Assembly (NCBI GenBank): GCA_965262315.1
Contig: CBDHFJ010000105.1
Location: 124,001 to 188,000, forward strand
Length of the DNA: 64,000 bases
Source of the DNA: JBCCFK01 sp965262315
GTDB taxonomy: Bacteria > Actinomycetota > Acidimicrobiia > Acidimicrobiales > UBA8592
Direction: 5' to 3'
Shown here: piece after piece, positions 55,181-63,607 of the stretch
Numbering within the stretch: the first letter of the stretch is position 1
Layout: each line of letters begins with the position of its first letter
Notes under the pieces: generated by a model
Seen by the model: only the letters and a program-made list of their open reading frames with translations
Databases searched by the model: none
Told to the model about the DNA's origin: nothing
Position numbers and translations under genes: made by a program

Positions 55181-55234
55181 ATGAGCGAGGCCAAGCCCAT
55201 CACCGCTGTCGACCTGTCGACGAGGTCGTCGTGA
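55181..55234 (+). CDS. 17-codon leader ORF
   Basis: ATG 7 nt after AGGAGAG, encoding MSEAKPITAVDLSTRSS; the stop overlaps the GTG of the GGDEF-EAL gene as GTGA. The good ribosome site here is stronger than that of the large gene, so the leader probably couples its translation. No attenuator-type residue run. Confidence 0.5.
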   Translation: MSEAKPITAVDLSTRSS

Positions 55235-57321
55235 GTCCGGTGCCGCACACCGTGCGGGTGTTGCTGGTCGAGGACGACGAGGCCGACTACGTCCGCACCG
55301 CCGGTCTCCTGGCCGCGGCGTCCGAGACGCACTACGAGATCACCTGGGTCGCCGACGCGGCGCAGGCAGTCGAGTTCCTGGCGGCGGGCGACCACGATGT
55401 CGCCCTCGTCGACATGCACCTGGGAGCACAGACGGGGCTGGACGTCCTGCGTGCCCTCGGCGGCTCCCCCGACACGCCCTGCGTGCTGTTGACCGACGAG
55501 TCCGACGCGTCGACCGACCTGGCGGCGATGGACGCGGGCGCGGTCGACTCCCTCGTCAAGGGCGAGCTGGATCAGCGCTCCCTCGAGCGCACGATCCGCT
55601 ACGCACTCGGCCACGCGCAGGCGCTGCGTTCGGTGCGTGAGTCCGAGGAACGGTTCCGTTCGGTCGTCGAGGCCGCCACCGACGGCATCGCCTTGCTGGA
55701 CACCCACGGCCGCGTCGTCACCTGCAACGCAGCCATGGAGCAGGTGTTCGGGGCGGAGCCCGACGAGCTGAACGGCCTGTCGTTCTTCGACCTGATCCGC
55801 CCCGAGGGCCCCGAGATCGCTGCGCTCGTGGCGGCCCCCGAGCCGGGGGTCAACGCCACCACCGCCGAGGGGATCGGCCGCCATCGCAGCGGACGGAAGT
55901 TTCCCGTCGAGATGTCGCTGTCCACCTGGGTGGCGGGCGATGGCGAGCGATTCTGGAGCACCATCGTCCGAGACGTCACGGAGCGAAAGCAGCGGGCCGA
56001 TCAGCTCGTGCACCAGGCGTACCACGACCCCCTGACCGGGCTCGCCAACCGCACGCTCCTCCGACAGCGCGTCGACAAGGCCATCGCCGGCCTGGATCGC
56101 GATCCAGGGTCGGTGGCCCTGCTGTTCCTCGATCTCGACGACTTCAAGCGTGTCAACGACACGTTCGGCCACGAGGTGGGCGACGAGCTCCTGGCCAGCG
56201 TGGCCAGCCGGCTGCTGGGATGTATCCGTGGCGGCGAGATCGTGGCTCGGCTGGGCGGCGACGAGTTCGCGGTGTGCGTCGACAACCTGGACGACCCCCG
56301 GGGTGTCCTGCGGCTGGCGGACCGCATCGTCCACGCCATGTCGCACACGTTCAACCTGCGGGACAAGCCGATCGCCGCCACGTGCTCCATCGGGATCGCG
56401 ATCACGAACGACCCCTTCAGCGACGCCGACGAGCTGCTGCGGCACGCCGATGTGGCGATGTATGCCGCGAAGGGGCGAGGCAAGAACCGGTACGAGGTCT
56501 TCGAGGACTCGATGCACGGCGAGATCGTCGAGCGCATGCACCTCGAGACCGACCTCCGCGACGCCCTGACCGTCAACGAGATCGAGGTGGAGTACCAGCC
56601 ACTCGTCCTGCTCGGCAGCCTGCGCATCGCCGGGTTCGAGGCGCTGGCGCGATGGCGGCATCCCGACCGGGGCGACATCTCACCAGCGGTGTTCATCTCC
56701 GTCGCCGAGGAGTGCGGCCTCATTCATCGGCTGGGTCGACGGGTCCTCGAGGACGCGATCCAGCGGGGTGCCGAGTGGCAGCGGATGTTCCCCGACCGTC
56801 CGCCGGTCACCGTGTCGGTGAACCTCTCCAGCCGGCAGCTCGGTGACCCCGATCTGGTCGCTCACGTGGGCGACCTGCTCGACCAGAACGGCATGCAACC
56901 CGACACGCTGACATTGGAGATCACCGAGTCCGTCATGCTCGGCGATGTGGATCGGGCCATCAGCGTCCTCCAGAAGTTCCGGGATCTCGGTGTCCGGCTC
57001 GCCCTCGACGACTTCGGCACCGGCTACTCGTCGCTCAGCTACCTCCACTTGCTCCCGCTCGACACGGTGAAGGTCGATCGCGGCTTCATCGGACGCCTGG
57101 CCGAGGAGGAGGGGGCGTCGATGGTGCACGCCATCGCCGCCATCGCCCAGGGGCTCGGCCTCCAGTTGGTGGCCGAAGGCATCGAGACCGGCGAGCAGCG
57201 GCGGTTCCTCACCAAGGCCGGCTACCGGTACGGCCAGGGCTTCCTGTTCTCCGAGTCGCTCCCATCGGACCAGGCGAGCGCCCTTCTCCAGCGGGACATG
57301 GACCGGGCCCGACAGCGGTGA
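55231..57321 (+). CDS. REC-PAS-GGDEF-EAL cyclic-di-GMP signalling protein
   Basis: 696 residues. Receiver (~8-125; VEDDEAD, acceptor Asp in ALVDMHLG), PAS (~133-255), diguanylate cyclase (~262-425) with an intact LGGDEFAV, and phosphodiesterase (~440-690) with FEALARW, NLSSRQL, ITESVML, DDFGTGYSS and AEGIET. Both active sites look complete, so net synthesis or breakdown of c-di-GMP should depend on phosphorylation and the PAS signal. GTG at 55231 overlaps the leader ORF. Followed by a strong hairpin. A likely source or sink for the c-di-GMP sensed by the PilZ protein. Confidence 0.92.
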   Translation: MSPVPHTVRVLLVEDDEADYVRTAGLLAAASETHYEITWVADAAQAVEFLAAGDHDVALVDMHLGAQTGLDVLRALGGSPDTPCVLLTDESDASTDLAAMDAGAVDSLVKGELDQRSLERTIRYALGHAQALRSVRESEERFRSVVEAATDGIALLDTHGRVVTCNAAMEQVFGAEPDELNGLSFFDLIRPEGPEIAALVAAPEPGVNATTAEGIGRHRSGRKFPVEMSLSTWVAGDGERFWSTIVRDVTERKQRADQLVHQAYHDPLTGLANRTLLRQRVDKAIAGLDRDPGSVALLFLDLDDFKRVNDTFGHEVGDELLASVASRLLGCIRGGEIVARLGGDEFAVCVDNLDDPRGVLRLADRIVHAMSHTFNLRDKPIAATCSIGIAITNDPFSDADELLRHADVAMYAAKGRGKNRYEVFEDSMHGEIVERMHLETDLRDALTVNEIEVEYQPLVLLGSLRIAGFEALARWRHPDRGDISPAVFISVAEECGLIHRLGRRVLEDAIQRGAEWQRMFPDRPPVTVSVNLSSRQLGDPDLVAHVGDLLDQNGMQPDTLTLEITESVMLGDVDRAISVLQKFRDLGVRLALDDFGTGYSSLSYLHLLPLDTVKVDRGFIGRLAEEEGASMVHAIAAIAQGLGLQLVAEGIETGEQRRFLTKAGYRYGQGFLFSESLPSDQASALLQRDMDRARQR

Positions 57322-57327
57322 GCCCGG

Positions 57328-57349
57328 CGGCCGGAGGCGCCTCCGGCCG
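57328..57349. terminator. strong hairpin terminator
   Basis: CGGCCGGAGG-CG-CCTCCGGCCG, a 10-bp perfect stem 6 nt after the GGDEF-EAL stop. Confidence 0.65.
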
Positions 57350-57407
57350 GCGAGGCTAACTTGGGCAGCGGCTGCGCGGCGCCCGACCCGCGGCCCGGGG
57401 AGATGAC

Positions 57408-58894
57408 ATGGCCGACCGCCAACCTGCGCGTCTGTTCAGCACGGACGGCATCGAGTCGAAGTCCGACGCCCGTCGCCGCGCCGCCGAGGCGCTGATGGCA
57501 GCGATGGCGGCCGCGCCGACCGCCGGCCGAGCGCTGCTGAGTGCGCTCGGTGTCCGGGCCGACAGCCGCACCACGATCGAGTCGTACGTGAACGTGCGAC
57601 TGGGTCGGACGGCCGTCGATGGCCTGGTGGTGGCGCGCAAGGGCCGGTCCGAGGTGTCGGTGGCGTTCGTCGTCCGGGTGGCTGACGACCGCCTGACCGC
57701 GGCCTCGGTGAAGCGGGTCCGCGAGGCCGCGGCGGAACACGACGTCAACGCGGTGGTCACGGTGTCGTCGGAGGCGACGGGCCCGGACCTCGGGGGTGGC
57801 CGGTCGTCGGTCCCCGTGGGCCACTGGCCATGGGGGAGCGTCCTGACGGCGCTGGTGGACCAGAAGGTCCGTGACCCCGAGCAGGCGCGCATCCTGGGTG
57901 ACCTCGTCGCCTTCCTCCAACATCCCGACGTCGGCGCCGGGGCCGGGGTGGCCGACATGGGCCCGAACTGGGCCAAGGTCGTCCAGACCGCTCGCACGTC
58001 TCGGCTGTCGGCTCGCAACGCCGGCGTGATCGATGTGGCCCGTCGTTGGGATCAAGTGGCCCGCACGGTGGGCACGGGCCTGGGCGCGGAGATCGATCGC
58101 GACGTGCAACTGGTGCTTCCGGCACGCGAGGCCAAAGACGCCGACCAGCGGCACGAGGCGGTGCTCGGGCAACTGGTCGATCGCGGGCAGCTCGAGGCCG
58201 TGTGGTCGGTCGAGGATGCCGCCGGGGACCTGGCCGTGATCGCCGATCTGGAGGGGCGCCGGCTGGTCACCGTGGTGGCGGTGGAGCCGCCCGACGGACT
58301 CGGCGAGCGGGCCACCGTCGGCTGGCTGCTGGACGGCTCGACGATGCACCCGACGATGCGGTGGTCGAGGCGTGGAGCTCCCGCGGGCGCGAACCCTTGG
58401 CCGTCGCCCGTCTGGACGAGCTCAACCGCGACATGTCGCTGCTGTCCTCGTCGCGGACGCCGACCTCGTTCCGAGTCCTGTTGGCCGGTGAGATGGGGAC
58501 CGCTCGCTCGACGAAGGGCCGCACCACGGGCTTCGTGGATTCGGTGGCCGACATCGTCGAACGGACCTGGGACGACATCCTGGGACCGCTCAGTGGGGAG
58601 CGGACCCGCAAGACGCGGTCGACGACCACTCGCCGCACCGGGTCGGGGACCACGACCACGACGCGGTCCAGCACGACGCGAACGTCGTCGAGCGGAACCC
58701 GGAAGTCCACCAGCTCGCGGACGCGGTCGTCGAGCAGCTCGTCGCGCCGGTCGAGCTCGTCGAGCAGCTCGTCGCGCCGGTCGAGTTCGTCGAGCCGTTC
58801 GTCGTCGAGCCGTTCGTCCTCGGGCGGTAGCAGCTCGGGCAGCCGCCGCAAGACGGCGGCCGAGCTCGCGGCGGAGCTGCGCAGAGAGCGCTGA
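57408..58894 (+). CDS. hypothetical protein upstream of Tad genes, with apparent frameshift and Ser/Arg/Thr tail
   Basis: ATG 7 nt after GGGGAG. The first frame reads well to about residue 314 (GWLLDGSTMHP near 58350) and then turns into low-complexity Arg/Pro sequence ending at 58934. The frame one base back continues sensibly (DDAVVEAWSSRG, LLAGEMGTARSTKG) and ends in a Ser/Arg/Thr-rich tail at 58894. One missing C in the CCC run before gacgatgcgg would join them. So this is either a sequencing indel or a broken gene. No known domain; the N-terminal ~300 residues are alpha/beta. It precedes the pilus genes by 93 bp on the same strand. Confidence 0.55.
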
Positions 58895-58987
58895 CGTTGA
58901 TCTCGCCGGCGTGATTGTCGGCGCGGGCCCCTAGGGTGGGGCTCGAACCACTTCCCCCTCCGTGTGTTCGTCAGAAGGGGGAGGCGC

Positions 58988-59650
58988 GTGCTCGTCTCCT
59001 TGTGGAGTTCCAAGGGTGGTGTGGGGGTCTCGGTCACGGCGGCGCTCGTCGGCCTGCGCGCCGGTCGTCGTGATCCCGACGGCGTGCTGCTGGTCGATCT
59101 CCGGGGTGATCTGCCGCTGGTGCTCGGATCCGAGAGCGGGGCGCCGGGCCTGACCGACTGGCTCGGACGCGGCGAGGCGATGGCCTCGACGCTCATCGGT
59201 ACGGCCGAACCGGTCGCGCCGGGTGTGGTGGTGGTGCCCCGCGGGGTCGCCGACTGGCCCGAGGACCTCGGCGGCCTCGATCGGCTGATCCAGGCGCTGG
59301 CCGACCATCCGGCCACGGTCGTGGTGGACGCTGGGCCGGTCGTGGGCGACGGTCCCGCTGCTGCAGTTGCCGCGCGGGTCGCGGCGGAGTCCCATCGCTC
59401 GTTGCTCGTCACCCGCGCCTGCTACCTCGGGCTGGTCCGAGCCCGGCAGGCCTCGTTGGTGCCGTCGGGGGTGGTCCTGGTGCACGAGCCGGACCGGGCC
59501 CTGACCGCCGTCGATGTCGAGGCCGCCATCGGGGCGCCGGTGGTGGCCCGGATCGACGTGGACCCGGCCATCGCGCGGGCCGTCGACGCCGGGCTGCTCG
59601 GTGGACGCCCGCCGCGCGGGCTCGATCGGGTACTGGACGCCGTGGCATGA
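58988..59650 (+). CDS. CpaE/TadZ-like ATPase homologue with altered P-loop
   Basis: 220 residues. GTG behind GGGGGAGG. MinD/ParA-family start, but the deviant Walker A reads SSKGGVGVSV: the signature Lys is kept, while the catalytic P-loop Lys is Val, so ATP hydrolysis is doubtful. TadZ proteins place the pilus machine at the cell pole, and some are degenerate. First gene of the pilus operon proper; ATGA overlap with cpaF. Confidence 0.7.
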   Translation: MLVSLWSSKGGVGVSVTAALVGLRAGRRDPDGVLLVDLRGDLPLVLGSESGAPGLTDWLGRGEAMASTLIGTAEPVAPGVVVVPRGVADWPEDLGGLDRLIQALADHPATVVVDAGPVVGDGPAAAVAARVAAESHRSLLVTRACYLGLVRARQASLVPSGVVLVHEPDRALTAVDVEAAIGAPVVARIDVDPAIARAVDAGLLGGRPPRGLDRVLDAVA

Positions 59651-60534
59651 GTCGGTTGACGGGCCTCGGACCGCTCACCGACCTGCTGGCGGACCCGACC
59701 ATCAGCGAGATCATGGTCAACGGTCCGGGGCCGGTGCGCGTCGAGCGGGGCGGGGAGATCTCGCCGGCCGGGCTGGACCTCGACCTGCCGACCCTGGAGC
59801 ACGTGCTCGAGCGGATCGTCGCGCCGTTGGGACGCCGCCTCGATCGCACGTCGCCCATGGTGGACGGGCGCCTCGCCGACGGGTCGCGGGTGCACGCGGT
59901 CATTCCGCCGGTGGCGCTGGACGGACCGTGCCTCACCATCCGCCGCTTCGGTGTCCGTGCCGTGGACCTCGACCAGGTGGCGGACCCGGCCGATGCCGAC
60001 GCCCTCCGACACGCCGTGGCGGAACGCCGCAACATCGTGGTGTCGGGGGCCACCAGCACCGGCAAGACCACGATGCTCAACACCCTGGCGTCGATGATTC
60101 CGCCGAGCCAGCGCGTGGTGACCATCGAGGACGCCGCCGAGTTGGACCTCGGGCTGCCCGACGTGGTGCGGCTCGAAGCCCGGCCACCCATGGTGGACGG
60201 CCCGCCGGAGATCACCGTTCGCGACCTCGTCCGGAACGCCCTGCGTATGCGGCCGGACCGGCTGGTGGTCGGCGAGGTGCGTGGGGCCGAAGCCCTGGAC
60301 ATGGTGCAGGCGCTGAACACCGGACACGAGGGATCGCTGTCCACGGTCCACGCCAACAGTGCCACCGACGCGATCGAGCGACTCGAGTCGATGGTGGTGA
60401 TGGCCGGTGCGGGCGTGGACCCTGCGATGGCCGGCCGCCTCGTCTCCATGGCGGTCGACGTCGTGGTGCATCTCGTACGAACCGGCGATGGCGAACGGCG
60501 CGTCGGCGAGATCGTGCGGTGTGGGGCACCGTGA
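59647..60534 (+). CDS. cpaF: Tad pilus assembly ATPase CpaF/TadA
   Basis: 295 residues, a short CpaF. Secretion ATPase motifs: Walker A GATSTGKTT, Asp box VTIEDAAEL, Walker B and His box region (RPDRLVVGEVRGAEALDM, GHEGSLSTVHANS). It powers assembly of Flp pili at the inner face of the membrane. The N-terminal domain is shorter than in many homologues (usually 400+ residues). Confidence 0.93.
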   Translation: MSRLTGLGPLTDLLADPTISEIMVNGPGPVRVERGGEISPAGLDLDLPTLEHVLERIVAPLGRRLDRTSPMVDGRLADGSRVHAVIPPVALDGPCLTIRRFGVRAVDLDQVADPADADALRHAVAERRNIVVSGATSTGKTTMLNTLASMIPPSQRVVTIEDAAELDLGLPDVVRLEARPPMVDGPPEITVRDLVRNALRMRPDRLVVGEVRGAEALDMVQALNTGHEGSLSTVHANSATDAIERLESMVVMAGAGVDPAMAGRLVSMAVDVVVHLVRTGDGERRVGEIVRCGAP

Positions 60535-61178
60535 TGATCTCGGTGTTGACGGCCGGCGCCGTTCTCGCGCTCGCGGCAGTCCGGGCCCCCACGTCGTCTC
60601 AGCCACCCTCAGCGACCTGGCGTGTGCGGCGGCGCGAGCGCCAACTCGCGGCGCAGTTGCCGGCTGTCCTCGAAGAGCTGGCCCGATCGTTGCGGGCCGG
60701 TCTGTCCGTCTCCGCGGCGTTGCGGGCCGCGAGGGGCACGGTCGGGCCGCCGGCGCAGCAGGATCTCGCGGAGATCGCACGGGCGCTCGACTCGGGGGCC
60801 TCGACCGCCGTTGCTCTGGAAGCCTGGAGCTCGCGCCGTCGGCAGGTGCCCGGGGTGCGGCTGGCGGCTGTCGCGCTGGGGACGGCCGCCGAGGCGGGCA
60901 CCGCGGTGTCCCAGGCCATCGACAGCGTGGCCGACACCCTGCGTTCCGAGCTCGCGGTCGCGGCCGAGGTCCGGGCGCTGGCGTCGCAGGCACAGGCGTC
61001 GGCGTGGCTGGTGGCCGTCCTGCCGGTCGGGTTCGGCCTGATCGCCTCGGCCGCGGACCCGCAGGCGCTGTCCTGGCTGGTGACCGAGCCGATCGGCCGC
61101 GCCTGCCTGGTGGTGGGCTTGCTGCTCGACGTCGGCGCGCTCGTCTGGATGCGTCGGATCGTGGCGTCGATCAGATGA
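60534..61178 (+). CDS. tadB: Tad pilus platform protein TadB
   Basis: 214 residues. GspF/TadB fold: a helical domain (LEELARSLRAGLSVSAALRAA) then two C-terminal membrane helices. It anchors the ATPase at the membrane with TadC. ATG at 60534 overlaps the cpaF stop by one base (TGATG). Confidence 0.85.
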   Translation: MISVLTAGAVLALAAVRAPTSSQPPSATWRVRRRERQLAAQLPAVLEELARSLRAGLSVSAALRAARGTVGPPAQQDLAEIARALDSGASTAVALEAWSSRRRQVPGVRLAAVALGTAAEAGTAVSQAIDSVADTLRSELAVAAEVRALASQAQASAWLVAVLPVGFGLIASAADPQALSWLVTEPIGRACLVVGLLLDVGALVWMRRIVASIR

Positions 61179-61924
61179 GTGCCGTGGTGTGCATCGTCGG
61201 CTCGGTCCTGGTCGGTGCGTGGGCCCACGCACCGCGGGTTGTTCGCCCGGTCGTCGCTCCAGATGACGCCTGGGTGTTGCTGGGCCGTTCGCTGCGGTTT
61301 CGGCGGGGAGGCCAGGCCTGGGCCCGGGATCGCCTGGTGGGGCGCGTTGCGGTCGGAGCGCTGGTGGGCTTGTTCGTGCATCCCGCGTTCGCGGTGGTCG
61401 TCGCATTCGCGGTGTACGCCCACGACGTCGGATCCCGACGGCGGGCGGCGGCCCGTCGTGCCGCAGCGGTCGAACGCGAACTCCCTGAAGTCATCGATCT
61501 GCTGTCGGTTGCGCTCGGCGGTGGAGGCTCGGTCCACGCTGCGGTGCGGACCGTGTCGTCGCGGCCGATCGGGGTCGTCTCGGCCCGGTTCGCCGCGGCC
61601 ATGGCGGAGGTCGAGGCCGGGGACCGGCTGGCGGAGGTGCTCGGTCGCGCTGCCGCCGATCTCGGCCCGGCCGTGCGGCCGCTGGTACGCACCCTTGCGG
61701 GCGCCGAACACTACGGCACCAGTATCGAGGCCACGCTGGAGCGCCTCGCCCACGAGGCTCGGGTCCAGCGTCGGCGCCAGGCGGAGATCCGGGCCAGGCG
61801 TGTGCCCGTCCGGCTCTTGGGCCCGCTGGTGCTCGGTGTGCTTCCCGCCTTTGTCCTGCTCACGGTGGTGCCCACCGTGGCCCGCACGCTCGAGGGGCTG
61901 TCCGTCGGCAGTCCCACGCCCTGA
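61175..61924 (+). CDS. tadC: Tad pilus platform protein TadC
   Basis: 249 residues. Membrane helix near 60-75, then the T2SSF domain (LPEVIDLLSVALGGGGSVHAA, LVRTLAGAEHYG) and C-terminal helices (GPLVLGVLPAFVLLTVVPT). Partner of TadB; ATGA overlap shows tight co-translation. Confidence 0.87.
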   Translation: MSAVVCIVGSVLVGAWAHAPRVVRPVVAPDDAWVLLGRSLRFRRGGQAWARDRLVGRVAVGALVGLFVHPAFAVVVAFAVYAHDVGSRRRAAARRAAAVERELPEVIDLLSVALGGGGSVHAAVRTVSSRPIGVVSARFAAAMAEVEAGDRLAEVLGRAAADLGPAVRPLVRTLAGAEHYGTSIEATLERLAHEARVQRRRQAEIRARRVPVRLLGPLVLGVLPAFVLLTVVPTVARTLEGLSVGSPTP

Positions 61925-61969
61925 TCGATCGCTTCCCCCGATCCCAATTCACGATCCGGGAGGAATCCC

Positions 61970-62164
61970 ATGACCTTGTCAATCCTCGCCAGCCTGGCGC
62001 GCCGTCTGGGCGGTGACCGTGGCCAGACCACGGCCGAATACGCGCTGGTGCTCGTGGGCGCCGCGACCATCGCCATGCTGATCATCGCCTGGGCGGGTGC
62101 CACCAGCCGTATCAGCGGCCTGATGGACGCCGTGCTGCGTTCGGTCACGTCGATGGTCGCGTGA
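61970..62164 (+). CDS. Flp-type pilin (DUF4244-like)
   Basis: 64 residues. GGGAGGA upstream. Prepilin signal RGQTTAEYA: cleavage after Gly, Glu at position 5, then a hydrophobic helix (ALVLVGAATIAMLIIAWAG). This is the presumed major pilin of the Tad fibre. No prepilin peptidase gene is in the window. Confidence 0.88.
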   Translation: MTLSILASLARRLGGDRGQTTAEYALVLVGAATIAMLIIAWAGATSRISGLMDAVLRSVTSMVA

Positions 62165-62535
62165 TGCATCGGGACAGGGGAGCCCGGGGCCAGGCCACCT
62201 TGGAGTTGGCCCTGGTGCTCCCCGTCGTCCTGGCGTTCGTCCTGCTCGTGGTGCAGGTCGGGCTCGTGGTTCGAGATCAGTTGCTGGTGCTCAACGCGGC
62301 GCGCGAGGGCGCAAGGAGCGCCGCGGTCGATCCGACACTCGATGCGGCCCGGACCGCCGCGGTCAACTCGGGTGACCTCGACCCCGGCCGGCTGACCGTG
62401 ACGCTGTCGACCACGGGAGACACCGTGACCGTGTCGGCGATCTACCGATCGACCACCGAGGTGCCCGTGATCGGGCCCCTGGTCGGCGACGTGACGATCC
62501 GCGAGACCGTCACCATGCACCGAGAGGCGCCATGA
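62164..62535 (+). CDS. tadE: TadE-like pseudopilin
   Basis: 123 residues. Type IV-like leader RGQATLELALVLPVV with Glu at +5, membrane helix, then a periplasmic domain (LTVTLSTTGDTVTVSAIY). A GTG 3 bases upstream is also possible. Minor pilin of the Tad system; usual TadF/TadG partners are missing and a toxin-antitoxin pair occupies that place. Confidence 0.82.
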   Translation: MHRDRGARGQATLELALVLPVVLAFVLLVVQVGLVVRDQLLVLNAAREGARSAAVDPTLDAARTAAVNSGDLDPGRLTVTLSTTGDTVTVSAIYRSTTEVPVIGPLVGDVTIRETVTMHREAP

Positions 62536-62567
62536 CGATTCCGGATGAAACGGTAGGAGTGCAGTCG

Positions 62568-62573
62568 TATGGT
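62568..62573 (+). promoter_or_regulatory. -10 element of vapBC
   Basis: TATGGT, 6 nt before the ATG at 62580, giving the pair its own leaderless promoter inside the tadE tail region. Confidence 0.4.
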
Positions 62574-62579
62574 TTGGCC

Positions 62580-62861
62580 ATGCCTCGTGGGAACCCTGCC
62601 GTGAAGATGGCCATCACCGTCGATGCCGAGGTGCACGCGGCCGTGCTCCGGGCGGCCGAGGCCGAGGGTCTCAGCGTGTCCGCGTGGATGACCGAAGCGG
62701 CTCGCAAGGAGCTCCGTCGCCTCGACGGACTCGCCGCCATCGCCGAATACGAAGCAGAACATGGCGCCTTCACCGACGAAGAGCTGGCGGAGGCCCGAGC
62801 CCACACCGAGGCCGTCATGCGAGAGATGGAGAGGATCCGCCGTGAACGCGGTCGTCTATGA
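62580..62861 (+). CDS. vapB: VapB-type antitoxin
   Basis: 93 residues. Ribbon-helix-helix DNA-binding part (VKMAITVDAEVHAAVLRAA, LSVSAWMTEAARKEL) and a charged C-terminal helix that wraps the toxin. A longer reading from 62532 overlaps tadE and is possible. It binds its own promoter and neutralises VapC; overlaps vapC by 20 bp. Confidence 0.75.
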   Translation: MPRGNPAVKMAITVDAEVHAAVLRAAEAEGLSVSAWMTEAARKELRRLDGLAAIAEYEAEHGAFTDEELAEARAHTEAVMREMERIRRERGRL

Positions 62862-63222
62862 CGCTGGCGCCCTGATCGCCATTGACCGAAGGGATCGGCG
62901 GGCCCTGGCGCGTCACGCTGCTCGTCTGGACGCAGGCTTCTCGGTGTCGGTCCCAGCCACGGTCGTCGCACAGGTCAGTCGGTCGGCGCAGCAGGTGATG
63001 CTGCGCCGACTACTCGCTTCGGTCGCGGTCGTCCCGTTCGACCAGAGCCTCGCTCACGAGGTCGGTGCGCTGGTCGGACGGGCAGGGACGTCTGACATCG
63101 TCGATGGCAGCGTGGTCGTCCTGGCGCAACGGACCGGCGCCGGCATCGTCACGGCCGACGTGGGCGACATCCGGGCGCTGTGCGAGGCGGCAGGGATCTC
63201 CGCGGTTGTGCTCGAGCCCTGA
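62842..63222 (+). CDS. vapC: VapC-type PIN-domain ribonuclease toxin
   Basis: 126 residues. GTG behind GAGAGG. PIN metal ligands: Asp in VYDAGALIAID, Asp in DIVDGSVVV and Asp in TADVGDI, with the usual fold in between. It cleaves RNA, commonly a tRNA, when free of antitoxin. Forms a type II toxin-antitoxin unit with the upstream gene. Confidence 0.88.
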   Translation: MNAVVYDAGALIAIDRRDRRALARHAARLDAGFSVSVPATVVAQVSRSAQQVMLRRLLASVAVVPFDQSLAHEVGALVGRAGTSDIVDGSVVVLAQRTGAGIVTADVGDIRALCEAAGISAVVLEP

Positions 63223-63226
63223 CGTT

Positions 63227-63592
63227 GTGTCACTGGTCTTCGTCAGCGAGCGCACCCCGGCGCTTCGTCCTGCAGCGGTCGCCCCGCCGGCCGAGGTTCG
63301 CGTCCTCGTGTTGAACGGAACAAACACCACCGGCGCAGCCGGGAGGACGGCCGACGACCTGAGGCTGAATCGGGGCTACGACACCCTCACCCCGGGCAAC
63401 GCCCTCGAGGACGGCGGCAGCCTCACGGCCGTGTACTACGTCGACGGCTACGAGCTCGATGCGCGCCAGATCGCGCAGATCCTGAACGCCGGGCCCGAAG
63501 CCGTGCAGCCGCTGCCCGATGGCGTGTTGCCGCCCGACACCGAGGGCGAGCCGCACGTGGTCGTGGTGCTGGGCGAGGACCTCGTCGGTTGA
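63227..63592 (+). CDS. lone LytR_C domain protein, possibly truncated
   Basis: 121 residues from a GTG 4 nt after the vapC stop. Residues ~22-118 match the LytR/CpsA/Psr C-terminal domain (VRVLVLNGTNTTGAAGRTADDL, then VVVVLGEDL). Family members have an N-terminal membrane helix and usually a larger context; both are missing here. It may be a remnant cut off when the toxin-antitoxin pair entered. Translation start is uncertain. Confidence 0.6.
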   Translation: MSLVFVSERTPALRPAAVAPPAEVRVLVLNGTNTTGAAGRTADDLRLNRGYDTLTPGNALEDGGSLTAVYYVDGYELDARQIAQILNAGPEAVQPLPDGVLPPDTEGEPHVVVVLGEDLVG

Positions 63593-63607
63593 ATCCTCCG
63601 ACCCCGC

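Noticed and set aside
58267..59412. Asp/Glu/Arg-rich minus-strand ORF
   Set aside because: Mirror of the Ser/Arg/Thr tail of the plus-strand gene.
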